A stretch of 64,000 bases of DNA, taken from contig NZ_RCZB01000003.1 in the NCBI RefSeq assembly GCF_006438785.1, forward strand, positions 62,001 to 126,000, written 5' to 3'. A program made the position numbers and the translations under genes. Source of the stretch: Rhodanobacter glycinis (GTDB lineage Bacteria; Pseudomonadota; Gammaproteobacteria; Xanthomonadales; Rhodanobacteraceae). This document shows positions 46,969 to 56,415 of this stretch, one piece after another. How positions within the stretch are numbered: position 1 is the stretch's first letter; each line of letters opens with the position of its first letter. The notes beneath the pieces were generated by a model. It did not search any database and was not told the origin of the DNA. It saw nothing but the letters and a program-made list of their open reading frames with translations.

Positions 46969-48252
46969 TCAACTGAACTTGATGCTGGCGATCGCACCAT
47001 TCGCATCGCTGCGCGGGCGCATCGACACATCCCAGCCATACAGTTCGCACAACCGGCGCACGATCGCCAGGCCGAGGCCCGCACCGCTGCCTCCGGCGCC
47101 TTCGCCACGCACACCGCGCTGGAACAATCGCTCGGCGTCTTCGGGCTTGATCCCGGGGCCGGTATCGATCACCTCGATGCGGCCGGCACCTACTTCGACT
47201 CGCACGTTGCCTTCAAGGGTGTACTTGATCGCGTTGCCGATCAGGTTGGTCAGCGCCACCGACAGCACCGAAGCAGGGGCATTGACACTGACCGGTTCGT
47301 TCACGCTCAGCTCGATGGTCAGCGGCTTGCCGCGCATCTGCGGACGCTGGCTCTCGATCACGTCGGCGGCGACCTTGCCGACTTCGGTGGTTTCACCGCG
47401 AGTCGGGCCACGCCGCTCGGCGCGAGACAGCAGCAGCAGTGCCTCGATCAATTCGGTGGCCTGACGCGAGGCGCGTTCGATCCGTTTCAGCCGCTCGCTG
47501 ATCTTCTCGGTGAGATCGGGCGAACCCTGCAAAAGTTCGGTGGTGCTGGCGATTACCGCCAATGGCGTGCGCAACTCGTGGCTGACGTCGGAGTTGAACT
47601 CGCGATCACGCTCGACCATCGCGGTGAGCCGTGCCGAATATTCGTCCAGCACGTGAGCCAGTTCACCCACCTCGTCATCGGCAAAATGCGGCGCCAGCGG
47701 CTCGGCCTTGCCGGCCTTGCGGTAGTCGCGCAGCCGATTGGCCAGATCGCTGACCGGCTTGAGCACCTTGCGCGACAACCACATGCCCAGCACCAGAGAA
47801 AGCAGGCCGAACAGAAACACCGCAGCGATCACACTGATCAACAACTGTTGTTTGCCCAGTTCGTCGCGTGACACATCGTAGCGAAGGAAATTGATCACCC
47901 CGCCCTGCCGTCGCACGGCCAGCTTGTAACGCTTGGTCTGGCCATTTGCATCGGTTTCAGTGATGTCGTGGACGCCGGTCGCCAATTGCTGCCAGTTCAA
48001 CGGGGCCTTGTAGATCGTGCGGTCACTCCACGTCCACGCCTTGACGATATTGAAATGCGGAATCTGCGTGCGATCTGCAAGCACTTGCGCATTGAGGTTG
48101 TCGACCTCGTCCTGCAGGCTGGCGGTGACCAGTTGGTCCTCCACCTTGGCGCGAATGTTCAGCGCGGCCACAGCAAACAACGCGCTGAGGCCGAAGCCGA
48201 ACAGCGCGAAGGAGACGATCAATCGAAAGCGAAGCTTACGCCTGGACTGCAT
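46969..48252 (-). CDS. Sensor histidine kinase (partner of OmpR-type regulator)
   Basis: 427 residues from ATG 48252. An N-terminal helix, a periplasmic sensor region of about 120 residues, a second helix (LLISVIAAVFLFGLLSLVLGMWL), HAMP, the H-box FNSDVSHELRTPLAVI and an HATPase domain (NLIGNAIKYT, DTGPGI, GAGLGLAIVRRL) are in order. It overlaps the response regulator gene by 17 bases. The sensed signal is unknown; the layout resembles envelope-stress kinases of the OmpR-partner type. Confidence 0.92.
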   Translation of the reverse strand: MQSRRKLRFRLIVSFALFGFGLSALFAVAALNIRAKVEDQLVTASLQDEVDNLNAQVLADRTQIPHFNIVKAWTWSDRTIYKAPLNWQQLATGVHDITETDANGQTKRYKLAVRRQGGVINFLRYDVSRDELGKQQLLISVIAAVFLFGLLSLVLGMWLSRKVLKPVSDLANRLRDYRKAGKAEPLAPHFADDEVGELAHVLDEYSARLTAMVERDREFNSDVSHELRTPLAVIASTTELLQGSPDLTEKISERLKRIERASRQATELIEALLLLSRAERRGPTRGETTEVGKVAADVIESQRPQMRGKPLTIELSVNEPVSVNAPASVLSVALTNLIGNAIKYTLEGNVRVEVGAGRIEVIDTGPGIKPEDAERLFQRGVRGEGAGGSGAGLGLAIVRRLCELYGWDVSMRPRSDANGAIASIKFS

Positions 48253-48922
48253 CCGGCTCGACCATCCGATAGCCAATGCCGTGCCGCGTATGAATCAGCG
48301 GCTTCTCGAACGGTTTGTCGATGGCGGCGCGCAGGCCGTGGATATGCACGCGCAGGGAATCGCTGTCGGGCAGCTCCTCGCCCCACACGCGCTGTTCCAG
48401 ATCCTGCCGGGTGACCACCGATGGGCTCGCTTCCATCAGTGCCTGCAGCAGCTTCAGGCCGATCGGATTGAGCTGGATCGACTTGCCCTCACGGTTCACC
48501 GTGAGCGTGTCGAGGTTGAAGGTAAGGTCGGCCACTTTCAGCACGCGGCTCTGCGGACCCTTGCCGCGGCGCGCCAGCACTTCCAGTCGCGCGGCCAGTT
48601 CCTGCAGCGCGAACGGCTTGGTCATGTAGTCGTCGGCGCCGGACTCGAAGCCGGTCAGCTTTTGCTCCAGCGCATCGCGTGCGGTCAGCATCAGGATCGG
48701 GGTCTGCTTGTGCGCCTCGTGGCGCAACTTGCGGGCCACTTCCAGGCCGTCCATGCCAGGCAGCGTGAGATCCAGCACGATCACGTCGAAGTCGTGCACT
48801 ACCGCCAGGTGCAGGCCGGTTACGCCGTCGCCCGCGAAATCGACCACGTTGCCGCGGTCTTCCAGATAATCGCCGATGTTGGTCGCGATATCGCTGTTGT
48901 CTTCAATCACCAGTACGCGCAT
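48236..48922 (-). CDS. OmpR-family response regulator
   Basis: 228 residues. The receiver domain (1-115) has the acidic pair in VIEDN, the phospho-Asp in VIVLDLTLPGMDG and the conserved Lys in MTKPF. The C-terminal winged helix (from about 125: LNPIGLKLLQALMEAS ... HIHGLRAAIDKPFEKPLIHTRHGIGYRM) is of OmpR/PhoB type. It is followed by its kinase gene with overlap. Target genes cannot be inferred from this window. Confidence 0.93.
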   Translation of the reverse strand: MRVLVIEDNSDIATNIGDYLEDRGNVVDFAGDGVTGLHLAVVHDFDVIVLDLTLPGMDGLEVARKLRHEAHKQTPILMLTARDALEQKLTGFESGADDYMTKPFALQELAARLEVLARRGKGPQSRVLKVADLTFNLDTLTVNREGKSIQLNPIGLKLLQALMEASPSVVTRQDLEQRVWGEELPDSDSLRVHIHGLRAAIDKPFEKPLIHTRHGIGYRMVEPDAVQA

Positions 48923-49236
48923 GGGTCACTCCTGCGCAGCCGGCGCACGGGCCGACTGTGGTTGCAAGCTTAACAATCTTGTGTGAACGCGGCGCGCCGG
49001 CCGCGCCGTGAAACTGAATGAGGGTGTCGCACAGGCAAGAAAAAGGCCCAGATGCACGACTTGCCGTCGCCCACCTGGGCCCAAACTACTGCCCCGATAC
49101 CATCGTCTGCCGTCACCGGGCCCTACCGGCCAGCTGTCCACGCAAATAACAGTGCCTGCTTTATAGGGGGTCTGTGGTTACGATGGGGTTAACCCGTTCT
49201 CACCAGGCGGTCAACGTGGGCGCGGGCACCCAGGGC
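48923..49236. other. Intergenic region with a minus-strand terminator
   Basis: 314 bases between the response regulator start and the rimK stop, on the same strand. On the minus strand the hairpin GGCCCAGGTG / CATCTGGGCC (49072-49081 with 49045-49054, one G-T pair) is followed by five T, a good rho-independent terminator for rimB-rimK. The rest should hold the promoter of the two-component pair. GGGTTAACCC near 49186 is a 10-base palindrome of unknown role. No convincing gene. Confidence 0.7.
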
Positions 49237-50157
49237 TCAAGCCTTTGTCGGCTTGCGGCGTGCTCGCGGCTCGACAGGCGAATCGCTCGCCTGGGCCTGC
49301 AGCAGGTCCATGATGGCTCCGGCCACATCGACGCCCGTGGCTGCCTCGATGCCTTCCAGGCCAGGCGAGGCGTTCACTTCAAGCAGCAACGGTCCACGAT
49401 TGGAGCGCAGCAGATCCACGCCGGCGATGCCCAAGCCGAGTGCACCAGCCGCCTGCACGGCGATGCGCTTTTCCTCCACGCTCAAGGTCGCCGCCATCGC
49501 GCTGCCGCCGCGGTGAAGGTTGGCGCGAAACTCACCCGGACTGGCATCGCGCTGCATCGCCGCCACCACCTTGTTGCCGACCACGAAACAGCGCAGGTCG
49601 CTGCCCTTGGCCTCGGCGATGAACTCCTGCACCAGGAAGTTGGCGTACAGGCCGCGAAACGCCTCGATCACGCTTTGCGACGCACTGCGCTTTTCGGCCA
49701 GCACCACGCCGGTGCCCTGGCTGCCCTCGTTGAGCTTGATCACATGCGGCGGATCGCCGAGCAGGGCCAGCACGTCGGCAGTGTCGTCGGGGTTGTCGCC
49801 GAATACCGTGATCGGCATGTCGATGCCCTGCGCGGCAAGGATCTGCAGGCAGCGCAACTTGTCGCGCGCGCGCAGCACCGCATCGGACGGGTTCGGCGTG
49901 TACACGCCCATCATCTCCAGCTGGCGAAGCACGGCGGTACCGTAGAAGGTGCTGGTGGTTCCGATGCGCGGAATCACCGCGTCGATGTCGCGCACTTCCT
50001 TGCCCTTGTAACGGATCGCCACTGCACCCGGCGCGATACGCACATAGCATCGTAGCGGGTCGAGCACGCGCACCACGTGGCCACGCTCACGCGCGGCCTC
50101 GACCAGCCGCTTGGTGGAATAAAGGCGGGTATTGCGCGACAGAATGGCAATCTTCAT
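49237..50157 (-). CDS. rimK: RimK, ATP-grasp glutamate ligase for ribosomal protein S6
   Basis: 306 residues, ATP-grasp fold. [22 protein letters not shown] is the typical start; [41 protein letters not shown] and [15 protein letters not shown] line the ATP and metal site. In E. coli RimK adds glutamates to the C-terminus of S6, and in Pseudomonas it acts with RimB in ribosome remodelling. The rimB-type gene lies 10 bases upstream, so the two form an operon. The C-terminal tail is basic (ARRKPTKA). Confidence 0.93.
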   Translation of the reverse strand: MKIAILSRNTRLYSTKRLVEAARERGHVVRVLDPLRCYVRIAPGAVAIRYKGKEVRDIDAVIPRIGTTSTFYGTAVLRQLEMMGVYTPNPSDAVLRARDKLRCLQILAAQGIDMPITVFGDNPDDTADVLALLGDPPHVIKLNEGSQGTGVVLAEKRSASQSVIEAFRGLYANFLVQEFIAEAKGSDLRCFVVGNKVVAAMQRDASPGEFRANLHRGGSAMAATLSVEEKRIAVQAAGALGLGIAGVDLLRSNRGPLLLEVNASPGLEGIEAATGVDVAGAIMDLLQAQASDSPVEPRARRKPTKA

Positions 50158-50167
50158 GCAGTGGCCG

Positions 50168-50635
50168 TCATGAGGGATCCGTGGCCACCGTCAGCGGCCG
50201 TGACTGGGTATAGGAACGCGCCGGATCCACTGCAAACCGCCCGCTCAGGGCACTGCGGCCCAGCAACATCGGAAACAGCATATGCCGGCGATCGGTCAGA
50301 TTGATGTCGACACTGAAATGCCGCCCGGCCAGTTGTACTTCGCTGCGGATGAACCAGCGCTCAGTGCGGCGCCCGCCGGTGTCGGTCACCGTGCGCCGGT
50401 CCAGCGCCGGCGCCTCGCAGCACACTTCCACTGGCTGGCGCCGGCCGACATGCATGGTGAAGCGCAGCCAGGTCGCGCCATCGCGATGAAACTCTTCCAG
50501 GGTGTCGACATGCAACGCGCTGCTGCGGGCACCGGTGTCGAGCTTGGCCTTGAGCAGGCCGATACCCAGTTGCGGCAACGCCAGACGCTCGCGCCAACCC
50601 AATGTAATCAGGCCCGCGGTGATCAGATCCGCCAT
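50168..50635 (-). CDS. RimB-like retropepsin-fold protease (ATP-dependent zinc protease family)
   Basis: 155 residues. [11 protein letters not shown] (D33-T34-G35) is the aspartic-protease-like active turn of the family annotated as 'ATP-dependent zinc protease'; [20 protein letters not shown] and [10 protein letters not shown] complete the fold. In Pseudomonas RimB trims the glutamate tails RimK adds. Adjacency to rimK, 10 bases away, supports that job here. Its start lies only 37 bases after the 3' end of tRNA-Gly on the same strand. Confidence 0.85.
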   Translation of the reverse strand: MADLITAGLITLGWRERLALPQLGIGLLKAKLDTGARSSALHVDTLEEFHRDGATWLRFTMHVGRRQPVEVCCEAPALDRRTVTDTGGRRTERWFIRSEVQLAGRHFSVDINLTDRRHMLFPMLLGRSALSGRFAVDPARSYTQSRPLTVATDPS

Positions 50636-50672
50636 AGGGTTTCGGGATAGCTCGGATCGATGCGGCGGGGAA

Positions 50673-50746
50673 TGGAGCGGGTGAAGGGAATCGAACCCTC
50701 GTCAGTAGCTTGGGAAGCTACAGCTCTACCATTGAGCTACACCCGC
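50673..50746 (-). tRNA. tRNA-Gly (anticodon CCC)
   Basis: 74 bases including an encoded CCA. Acceptor GCGGGTG pairs with CACCCGC, the D-arm is GCTC..GAGC, the anticodon stem GTAGC/GCTAC encloses TTCCCAA with anticodon CCC (plus-strand 50712-50714), and the T-arm GAGGG TTCGATT CCCTT is standard. It reads GGG glycine codons. It lies just upstream of rimB with no terminator between them. Confidence 0.95.
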
Positions 50747-51059
50747 CTTGGCCGGCGGATGGTAACGCGTGATGCGCGCCGTTGGAAAGCCGGCCGCCGC
50801 GAAGTTTCGCCGCGCAGAACCGGCTGCCGCTCCGGCATGTGCCAGTAAAGAGGGACGCGATCACTGACCCAACGCCGCATGAATCACAGATGGCGGCCAG
50901 CTGAATCGCCCGCCGCGCGGGCGGCCAAAACTAAGATTGGCCTAACTTTTGATGTGCGCATAATCGGATCGTCATCGCCACCATGCTGCAGAGTCGGCTG
51001 GCGAATCGGATGAACGCATCGCGCGAGGACACATCGCGCTTACCCAGGGGGAACATCAC
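50747..51059. other. Intergenic region: divergent promoters for tRNA-Gly and the DUF6600 gene
   Basis: 313 bases without a gene. TTGGCC (50937-50942) and CATAAT (50959-50964), 16 bases apart, are a candidate promoter for the downstream FecR/DUF6600 gene. TACCAT on the minus strand (50759-50764) is a weak -10 for the tRNA. A GC-rich hairpin (CGCCCGC ... GCGGGCG) lies near 50908-50924. Confidence 0.45.
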
Positions 51060-53333
51060 ATGCGTGTGCTCGCCGAATTCCTCACTCCATCGCGCGGCAG
51101 CTGGCGATTGCTGGCGATCTTGCTGCTGTGCGCAGCCGCCGGCCTGGCCCAGGCGCAGTCCGCTGCCAACGACAGCGCCGACCCGCCGAGTCGGGTGGCG
51201 CGGTTGTCGTACATCTCCGGCGATCTCGGCTTCCTGCCGGCCGGCGCAAAGGACTGGAGCGACGCCAGCGTCAACCGCCCACTGACCCGCGGCGATCGGT
51301 TGTCCACCGGCCGCGATGCCCGCGCCGAACTGGAGCTGGGCGGTGGCACCCTGCGCATGGACGGCCAGACCGACTTCGGCCTGCTCGACCTGAATGACCA
51401 GCTGACCCAGATCGAACTGACCCAGGGCACGCTCAACGTCACCGTGCGCCATCTCGATGCTGGCCAGAGCTACGAAATCGACACGCCGACCGTGGCGCTG
51501 ATCATCGATCAGCCCGGCACGTTCCGGGTGGACATCGACGACAACGGCGGCGGCACCCAGGTCACCGCATTCGACGGCGGCGCCACCGTATATGGCGAAG
51601 ACAATGCGCAGCGCACGATCAATCCCGGCCGCAGCTATCGCTTCGTCGATTCCAGCCTCGCTGCCGTGGCGATCAGCGACATCGACGGTGGCGATGCGTT
51701 CGATGCATGGTCCAGCGAGCGCGACCGCCGCTATGCGCAGTCGAACAGCAGCCAGTATGTGTCGGACGACGTGGTCGGATATCAGGATCTGGATCAGTAC
51801 GGCGACTGGCAGGACACCAGCGACTACGGTGCAGTGTGGTACCCGACCCGGGTCGCCGCCGACTGGGCGCCGTATCGCGACGGTCATTGGGCGTACATCG
51901 CGCCGTGGGGCTGGACCTGGGTGGATGATTCGCCGTGGGGTTTCGCGCCTTATCACTACGGTCGCTGGGCCTACACGCACCGCGGCTGGGGCTGGATTCC
52001 GGGACCGCGCGGCATGCGCTCGATCTATGCGCCGGCACTGGTCGCGTTTGTCGGTGGCGGTGGCTGGTCGGTCGGCATCGGTGGTGGCCCGGTGGGCTGG
52101 TTCCCGCTCGGCCCTGGCGACATCTACAACCCGTGGTACCGCTGCGGCCGCAGCTGTTACACCAATGTCAACATCCGCAATATGCGCGGGCGCCGCGGAG
52201 ATGACCGCCGCGCCGACATCGACGACCACTACAACCGATACCGCAACGGCACGCCGTCGCGCGGCGACCGCTACGTCAACCGCGATGCGCCGCGCGGCTT
52301 CACCGCCGTACCGGGCAACACCTTTGCCGGTGGCCGGCATGTACAGCGCAACCTGGTGCAGGTCGATCAGCGCCAACTCGCCACTGCCCCGCTGGTCTCG
52401 CGCGATGCCAACAAGCTGCGCCCGATCGCGGGTGGCGCACAGCCATCGCGCAACCCGCGTGTGCGCAACCTGCCGGCCGGTGGATTCGATCGCGAAGTGG
52501 TGGCGCGCCACGCGCCGCCAGTGATGGCGCACGATGTGGCGCAGGACGCACGCGGCCCCGGGCGCGGCAGCCATCTGGCCGACTCGCCACGCGCCGGCAT
52601 GCCCGGATCCAACATCCGCGTGCTGAATCCGCGCGACAACCGTGATCGCGGTACCCGCCCCTTCCCGGCCGATCGCGCGGGTAGTGATCGCATTGCCGGC
52701 GATGATCGACGCCGGTCCTCCGGCACACCGCAGCAGCTTCCTGCCATCACCCGCATCACCGCAGGTACGCCGACGGAAACGCACAACGACAATCGCACCG
52801 ATGCGCGCAATGCCGCCGCCCTGCCCTCGGCGCGCTTCGTCCATCCGCGCGGCCGCGATAGCGCCGACCCTCGCGAATCGATACCGCGCCCGGGCGTCAG
52901 CTACATTTCCGGTGCCGACGAAAGCCGGTCACGTCCCGCTTACCGCGACAACTCGACGCTGCCGCAAGTGCCGCAGATCCAGCGTGCCGATCAAGGTCCG
53001 GGCAACCGGGACGTGCCAGCTGGCAACGAACGTTTCCAGCACTTCCAGTCCAACCGCGCGATGCGGCAGGACTCGCCGATGCCAACCGCACCGACACGCA
53101 ACGCCGACGAGCCTCGCTTCCAGCGCGCCGAGCCCGCCCCGCGCAGCTACGTTCACGAACAGCCACGGCCAATGCCCGCACCGACGCGCAATGAACCGAA
53201 GCAACCGACCTTTCAGCAGCCGCACTACCAACCGGCGCAGCCGCGCGCCGAAACGCCCCGTCCGCAACGCAGTGAATCGCGACCCGCGCAAAAATCCGCG
53301 CCACGAGTGAGAGACGACGCGCAGCAGCGTTGA
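51060..53333 (+). CDS. Secreted FecR-domain / DUF6600 protein
   Basis: 757 residues. Signal peptide 1-33 ([14 protein letters not shown]). A FecR-like beta domain spans about 45-150 ([27 protein letters not shown]). A Trp/Tyr-rich DUF6600 segment covers about 240-350 ([52 protein letters not shown]). From about 370 on the chain is disordered, Arg/Pro/Asn/Gln-rich. Proteins of this layout are common in Xanthomonadales and some Acidobacteria, and their function is not known. No ECF sigma factor or TonB gene is adjacent, so this is not a FecIR switch. A cell-envelope structural or binding role is more likely. Confidence 0.82.
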   Translation: MRVLAEFLTPSRGSWRLLAILLLCAAAGLAQAQSAANDSADPPSRVARLSYISGDLGFLPAGAKDWSDASVNRPLTRGDRLSTGRDARAELELGGGTLRMDGQTDFGLLDLNDQLTQIELTQGTLNVTVRHLDAGQSYEIDTPTVALIIDQPGTFRVDIDDNGGGTQVTAFDGGATVYGEDNAQRTINPGRSYRFVDSSLAAVAISDIDGGDAFDAWSSERDRRYAQSNSSQYVSDDVVGYQDLDQYGDWQDTSDYGAVWYPTRVAADWAPYRDGHWAYIAPWGWTWVDDSPWGFAPYHYGRWAYTHRGWGWIPGPRGMRSIYAPALVAFVGGGGWSVGIGGGPVGWFPLGPGDIYNPWYRCGRSCYTNVNIRNMRGRRGDDRRADIDDHYNRYRNGTPSRGDRYVNRDAPRGFTAVPGNTFAGGRHVQRNLVQVDQRQLATAPLVSRDANKLRPIAGGAQPSRNPRVRNLPAGGFDREVVARHAPPVMAHDVAQDARGPGRGSHLADSPRAGMPGSNIRVLNPRDNRDRGTRPFPADRAGSDRIAGDDRRRSSGTPQQLPAITRITAGTPTETHNDNRTDARNAAALPSARFVHPRGRDSADPRESIPRPGVSYISGADESRSRPAYRDNSTLPQVPQIQRADQGPGNRDVPAGNERFQHFQSNRAMRQDSPMPTAPTRNADEPRFQRAEPAPRSYVHEQPRPMPAPTRNEPKQPTFQQPHYQPAQPRAETPRPQRSESRPAQKSAPRVRDDAQQR

Positions 53334-53440
53334 GGCATACCTGCAATCCACCGCGACCATCCCCTGCGTGCAGTGGAAAGTCGCGGTGGATTGCAGCTCC
53401 TCGCATCGGCACTGTCGATGCCAGCCGCTACAATGCGCGC

Positions 53441-54169
53441 ATGCCCAAGACCGACGCCCCCGACCACGACGACACCGCACCGGAATACATGCGCCGTATC
53501 CGCAGCTTCGTGCTGCGCGAGGGTCGCTTGACGCCGGCGCAGCAGCGCGCGTTCGACACGTTGTGGTCGCGCTTCGGCATCGACTTCGTCAGCAGCCCTG
53601 GCGGCATGCCGCATGACTTCGCCGCGAACTTCGGTCGTCGGGCGCCGCTGGTGCTGGAGGTCGGTTTCGGCAACGGCGAGGCACTGGCCTGGGCAAGTGA
53701 GCACGACCTGGCGCGCGACTTCATCGGCGTCGAAGTGCACGGTCCCGGCGTGGGACGCCTGATGAACACGCTGGCCGCGCGCGATGCCGGCAACGTGCGG
53801 CTGTACAAGCACGATGCCGTGGAAGTGCTCGAACACGAAATTGCCCCCGGCTCGCTGGCGGAAGTGCGCATCTGGTTCCCCGATCCGTGGCACAAGAAAC
53901 GCCACAACAAGCGCCGGCTGATCCAGCCCGCATTTGTCGCCCTGCTGGCGTCGCGCATGGCGCCCAACGGCCTGCTGCATCTGGCCACCGACTGGCAGGC
54001 GTACGCCGAGCACATGCTCGAGGTGATGGAGGCCGCACCCGACTGGCGCAACCAGCTCGGCCCCGGCCAGTACGCCGAGAAACCCGAGTGGCGCATCGAG
54101 ACCCATTTCGAACGGCGCGGGTTGAAGCTGGGTCATGGGGTGTGGGACCTGCTGTACCGCAAGGCTTGA
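53441..54169 (+). CDS. trmB: tRNA (guanine-N7-)-methyltransferase
   Basis: 242 residues. SAM-binding [18 protein letters not shown]-type strand ([15 protein letters not shown]), and the catalytic/substrate motif [17 protein letters not shown] with [15 protein letters not shown] identify TrmB, which makes m7G46 in tRNA variable loops. ATG 53441 gives a typical N-terminal extension ending [17 protein letters not shown]. It stands alone, between the DUF6600 gene and a transporter gene. Confidence 0.94.
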   Translation: MPKTDAPDHDDTAPEYMRRIRSFVLREGRLTPAQQRAFDTLWSRFGIDFVSSPGGMPHDFAANFGRRAPLVLEVGFGNGEALAWASEHDLARDFIGVEVHGPGVGRLMNTLAARDAGNVRLYKHDAVEVLEHEIAPGSLAEVRIWFPDPWHKKRHNKRRLIQPAFVALLASRMAPNGLLHLATDWQAYAEHMLEVMEAAPDWRNQLGPGQYAEKPEWRIETHFERRGLKLGHGVWDLLYRKA

Positions 54170-54469
54170 GCGCGTTGATATCCCTTCGCTCCTCTGGGAA
54201 AAGGCAACTGGGGAGTGGGTACTCGCGGGATGTCATGCACGCGCGCCTGGAACGAGCCAGTGCAAGTAGAAATACTGCGGCCAGCATGCCGCTCATACCG
54301 CCGCTCTCTCCACAGGGAGATGGAGTCAGGGCAAGCTCAAACCTCGCAGTAGTTCACTGCAATAGCGCCGCGGTTCACCAGCCCTTGGGCCGGGCCGCTT
54401 ATACTCAGACCATCCACCAGGGACGAATCGACGCAGCGTGAAGCTTCCACTGCCCCGCCGTATCCACCA
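54170..54469. other. Intergenic region with a promoter-like sequence
   Basis: 300 bases with no convincing gene. TATACT (54400-54405), 14-17 bases after TTGGGC, could be the promoter of the downstream transporter gene. The first part is low in coding signal and appears degenerate. Confidence 0.4.
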
Positions 54470-56341
54470 TTGCCAGTTGCCCTTGCGGGACGTCAGCTAG
54501 TGGGACTCTCGCTCACCCCCGAAATGATCCTGGTACTCGGGCTGGTGGGCTTCACCATGCTGATGCTGGTGCTGGAGTGGATCCGCGCCGACATGGTTGC
54601 GCTGCTGGTGGTGGTGGTGATCGGCCTGACCGGGCTGATTCCGTCCGAGCGCGTGTTCAACGGCTTCGCCGGCAACGCGGTGATCGCGATCATCGCGATC
54701 ATGATCATGGGCGAGGGGCTCGACCGCGCCGGCGTGCTCAACCTCACCGCGCACTTCGTGATGCGCATGGCGCGCGGCATGGAGTCGCGCCTGGGCGTGG
54801 TGATCAACCTGGTCGCCAGCCTGTTCAGTGCGGTGATCCCGAGTCAGGCGCTGGCTGCGCTGATGATTCCGGTCAGCAGCCGCCTGTCCGCGCGCACCGG
54901 CGTGCCGCTGTCGCGGTTGCTGCTGCCGATGGCGTTCTGCATTCTCACCGCGACCAACACCACGCTGATCGCGAACTCACCGCTGATCGTGCTGAACGAT
55001 CTGATCGCCAGCGCCAACGTGAACCTGCCGCCGGGCGCGCATACGATCCCGAAGTTCGGACTGTTCAGCGTGACCCCGGTCGGCCTGACGCTGGCGCTGG
55101 TGGGCGTGCTGTATTTCTACCTGTTCGGCCGCAAGCTGCTGCCCGGTCACGAGGACGAACGGCTGAAGGTCACGCCCGGCCGCACCGAGAGCTACTTCGC
55201 CGAAACCTATGGCATCGGCGGCGAGACCGCCGAGCTCACCGTCACCGCGGAAAGCCCGCTGGTCGGCATGAGCATCGGCGAGGTGGAGCAGCTGCACGAC
55301 GCGCCGCTGATCCTGGCGATCAAGAGTGGCAGCGATGCGCGCATGGCGCCGCCGGCCGATCACGTGATCTGGGTCGGCTCGATCCTGGGCGTGCTTGGCC
55401 CGCGCGAGCAGTTGGCCCAGTTCGCCAACAACCAGTTGTGCCGGCTGTCGCCGCGCATGCGCCAGCTCGGCGAACTGTTCAACCCGACCCGGGCCGGCAT
55501 TTCCGAAGTGGTGATTCCGCCCAGCTCGCGCTTCATCAAGCAGACCGTGGGCGAGCTGCGCCTGCGCAAGCGCTTCGGCATCTCGGTGCTGGCGGTAACC
55601 CGTGGCGAACAGGTATTTCGCGACGATGTACGCGGGGTCAGCCTGCGCGCTGGCGATACCGTGGTACTGCACAGCAACTGGCGTGATCTGGCACTGGCCT
55701 CGGAAGACAAGGATCTCGTCGTCGTCACCGACATCCCGAAAGAAGAGCAGCGCCCCGGCAAGATCTGGCAGGCGGTCGGCTTCTTCGTGCTGGCGAAGTG
55801 CCTGGCGCTGTTTACCAACCTCGATCTGTCGGTAGCAATGATGACCGGCGCGATCGGCATGCTGCTGTCCGGCGTGCTGAACATGGACGAGGCGTACAAG
55901 GCGATCAACTGGAAGACGATCTTCGTGACCGCCTGCCTGATCCCGCTGGGCTGGTCGATGGACGCCACCGGCACCGCCGCATGGATCGCTCAGATCGTGC
56001 TGCAGCATCTGGGTGGCGCATCGCCGTGGGTACTGCAAGCGTCCCTGGCCATCCTCACCCTGCTGTTCTCGCAGGTGATGTCCAACGTCGGCGCCACCGT
56101 GATGATGGTGCCGATCGCCATCAGCGTCGCCGTCGCCACCGGCGGCAACCCGTCGGCCTACGCGCTGATCGTCGCGGTGTCGTCATCCAACACCTTCCTG
56201 CTCAGTTCCGGCCACCCGGCGCTGATGATGGTCACCGGCCCCGGCGGCTACAAGGGCAAGGATTTTCTGCGCGTCGGCGCCCCGCTCACCGTGCTGGTAC
56301 TGGTGGTGACCCTGATCGCGATCAATCTGATGTTCCATTGA
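54470..56341 (+). CDS. SLC13-family transporter with two TrkA-C domains
   Basis: About 613-623 residues. The start is uncertain: TTG 54470 and GTG 54500 are both possible and no ATG fits. An N-terminal group of helices (MILVLGLVGFTMLMLVLEWI; VIAIIAIMIMGEGLDRAG) includes the SLC13 substrate and sodium loop AFCILTATNTTLIANSPLIV. Two cytoplasmic TrkA-C (RCK_C) modules follow at about 250-420 (AELTVTAESPLVGMSIGEVEQLHDAPLILAIKSG; FGISVLAVTRGEQVFRD). The second helix group ends with QVMSNVGATVMMVPIAISV. The family imports sulfate, silicate or dicarboxylates; the substrate is unclear. Confidence 0.88.
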   Translation: MPVALAGRQLVGLSLTPEMILVLGLVGFTMLMLVLEWIRADMVALLVVVVIGLTGLIPSERVFNGFAGNAVIAIIAIMIMGEGLDRAGVLNLTAHFVMRMARGMESRLGVVINLVASLFSAVIPSQALAALMIPVSSRLSARTGVPLSRLLLPMAFCILTATNTTLIANSPLIVLNDLIASANVNLPPGAHTIPKFGLFSVTPVGLTLALVGVLYFYLFGRKLLPGHEDERLKVTPGRTESYFAETYGIGGETAELTVTAESPLVGMSIGEVEQLHDAPLILAIKSGSDARMAPPADHVIWVGSILGVLGPREQLAQFANNQLCRLSPRMRQLGELFNPTRAGISEVVIPPSSRFIKQTVGELRLRKRFGISVLAVTRGEQVFRDDVRGVSLRAGDTVVLHSNWRDLALASEDKDLVVVTDIPKEEQRPGKIWQAVGFFVLAKCLALFTNLDLSVAMMTGAIGMLLSGVLNMDEAYKAINWKTIFVTACLIPLGWSMDATGTAAWIAQIVLQHLGGASPWVLQASLAILTLLFSQVMSNVGATVMMVPIAISVAVATGGNPSAYALIVAVSSSNTFLLSSGHPALMMVTGPGGYKGKDFLRVGAPLTVLVLVVTLIAINLMFH

Positions 56342-56415
56342 GCCGATACACGATTCGCGCAGGCCTTTAGACTGGCGCCCGCTCCATTCGCGGCAGCAAG
56401 TTCCGGAACCGACCC

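Noticed and set aside
48926..49141. 71-codon minus-strand frame
   Set aside because: It overlaps a clear terminator hairpin and has an atypical composition with no ribosome site.
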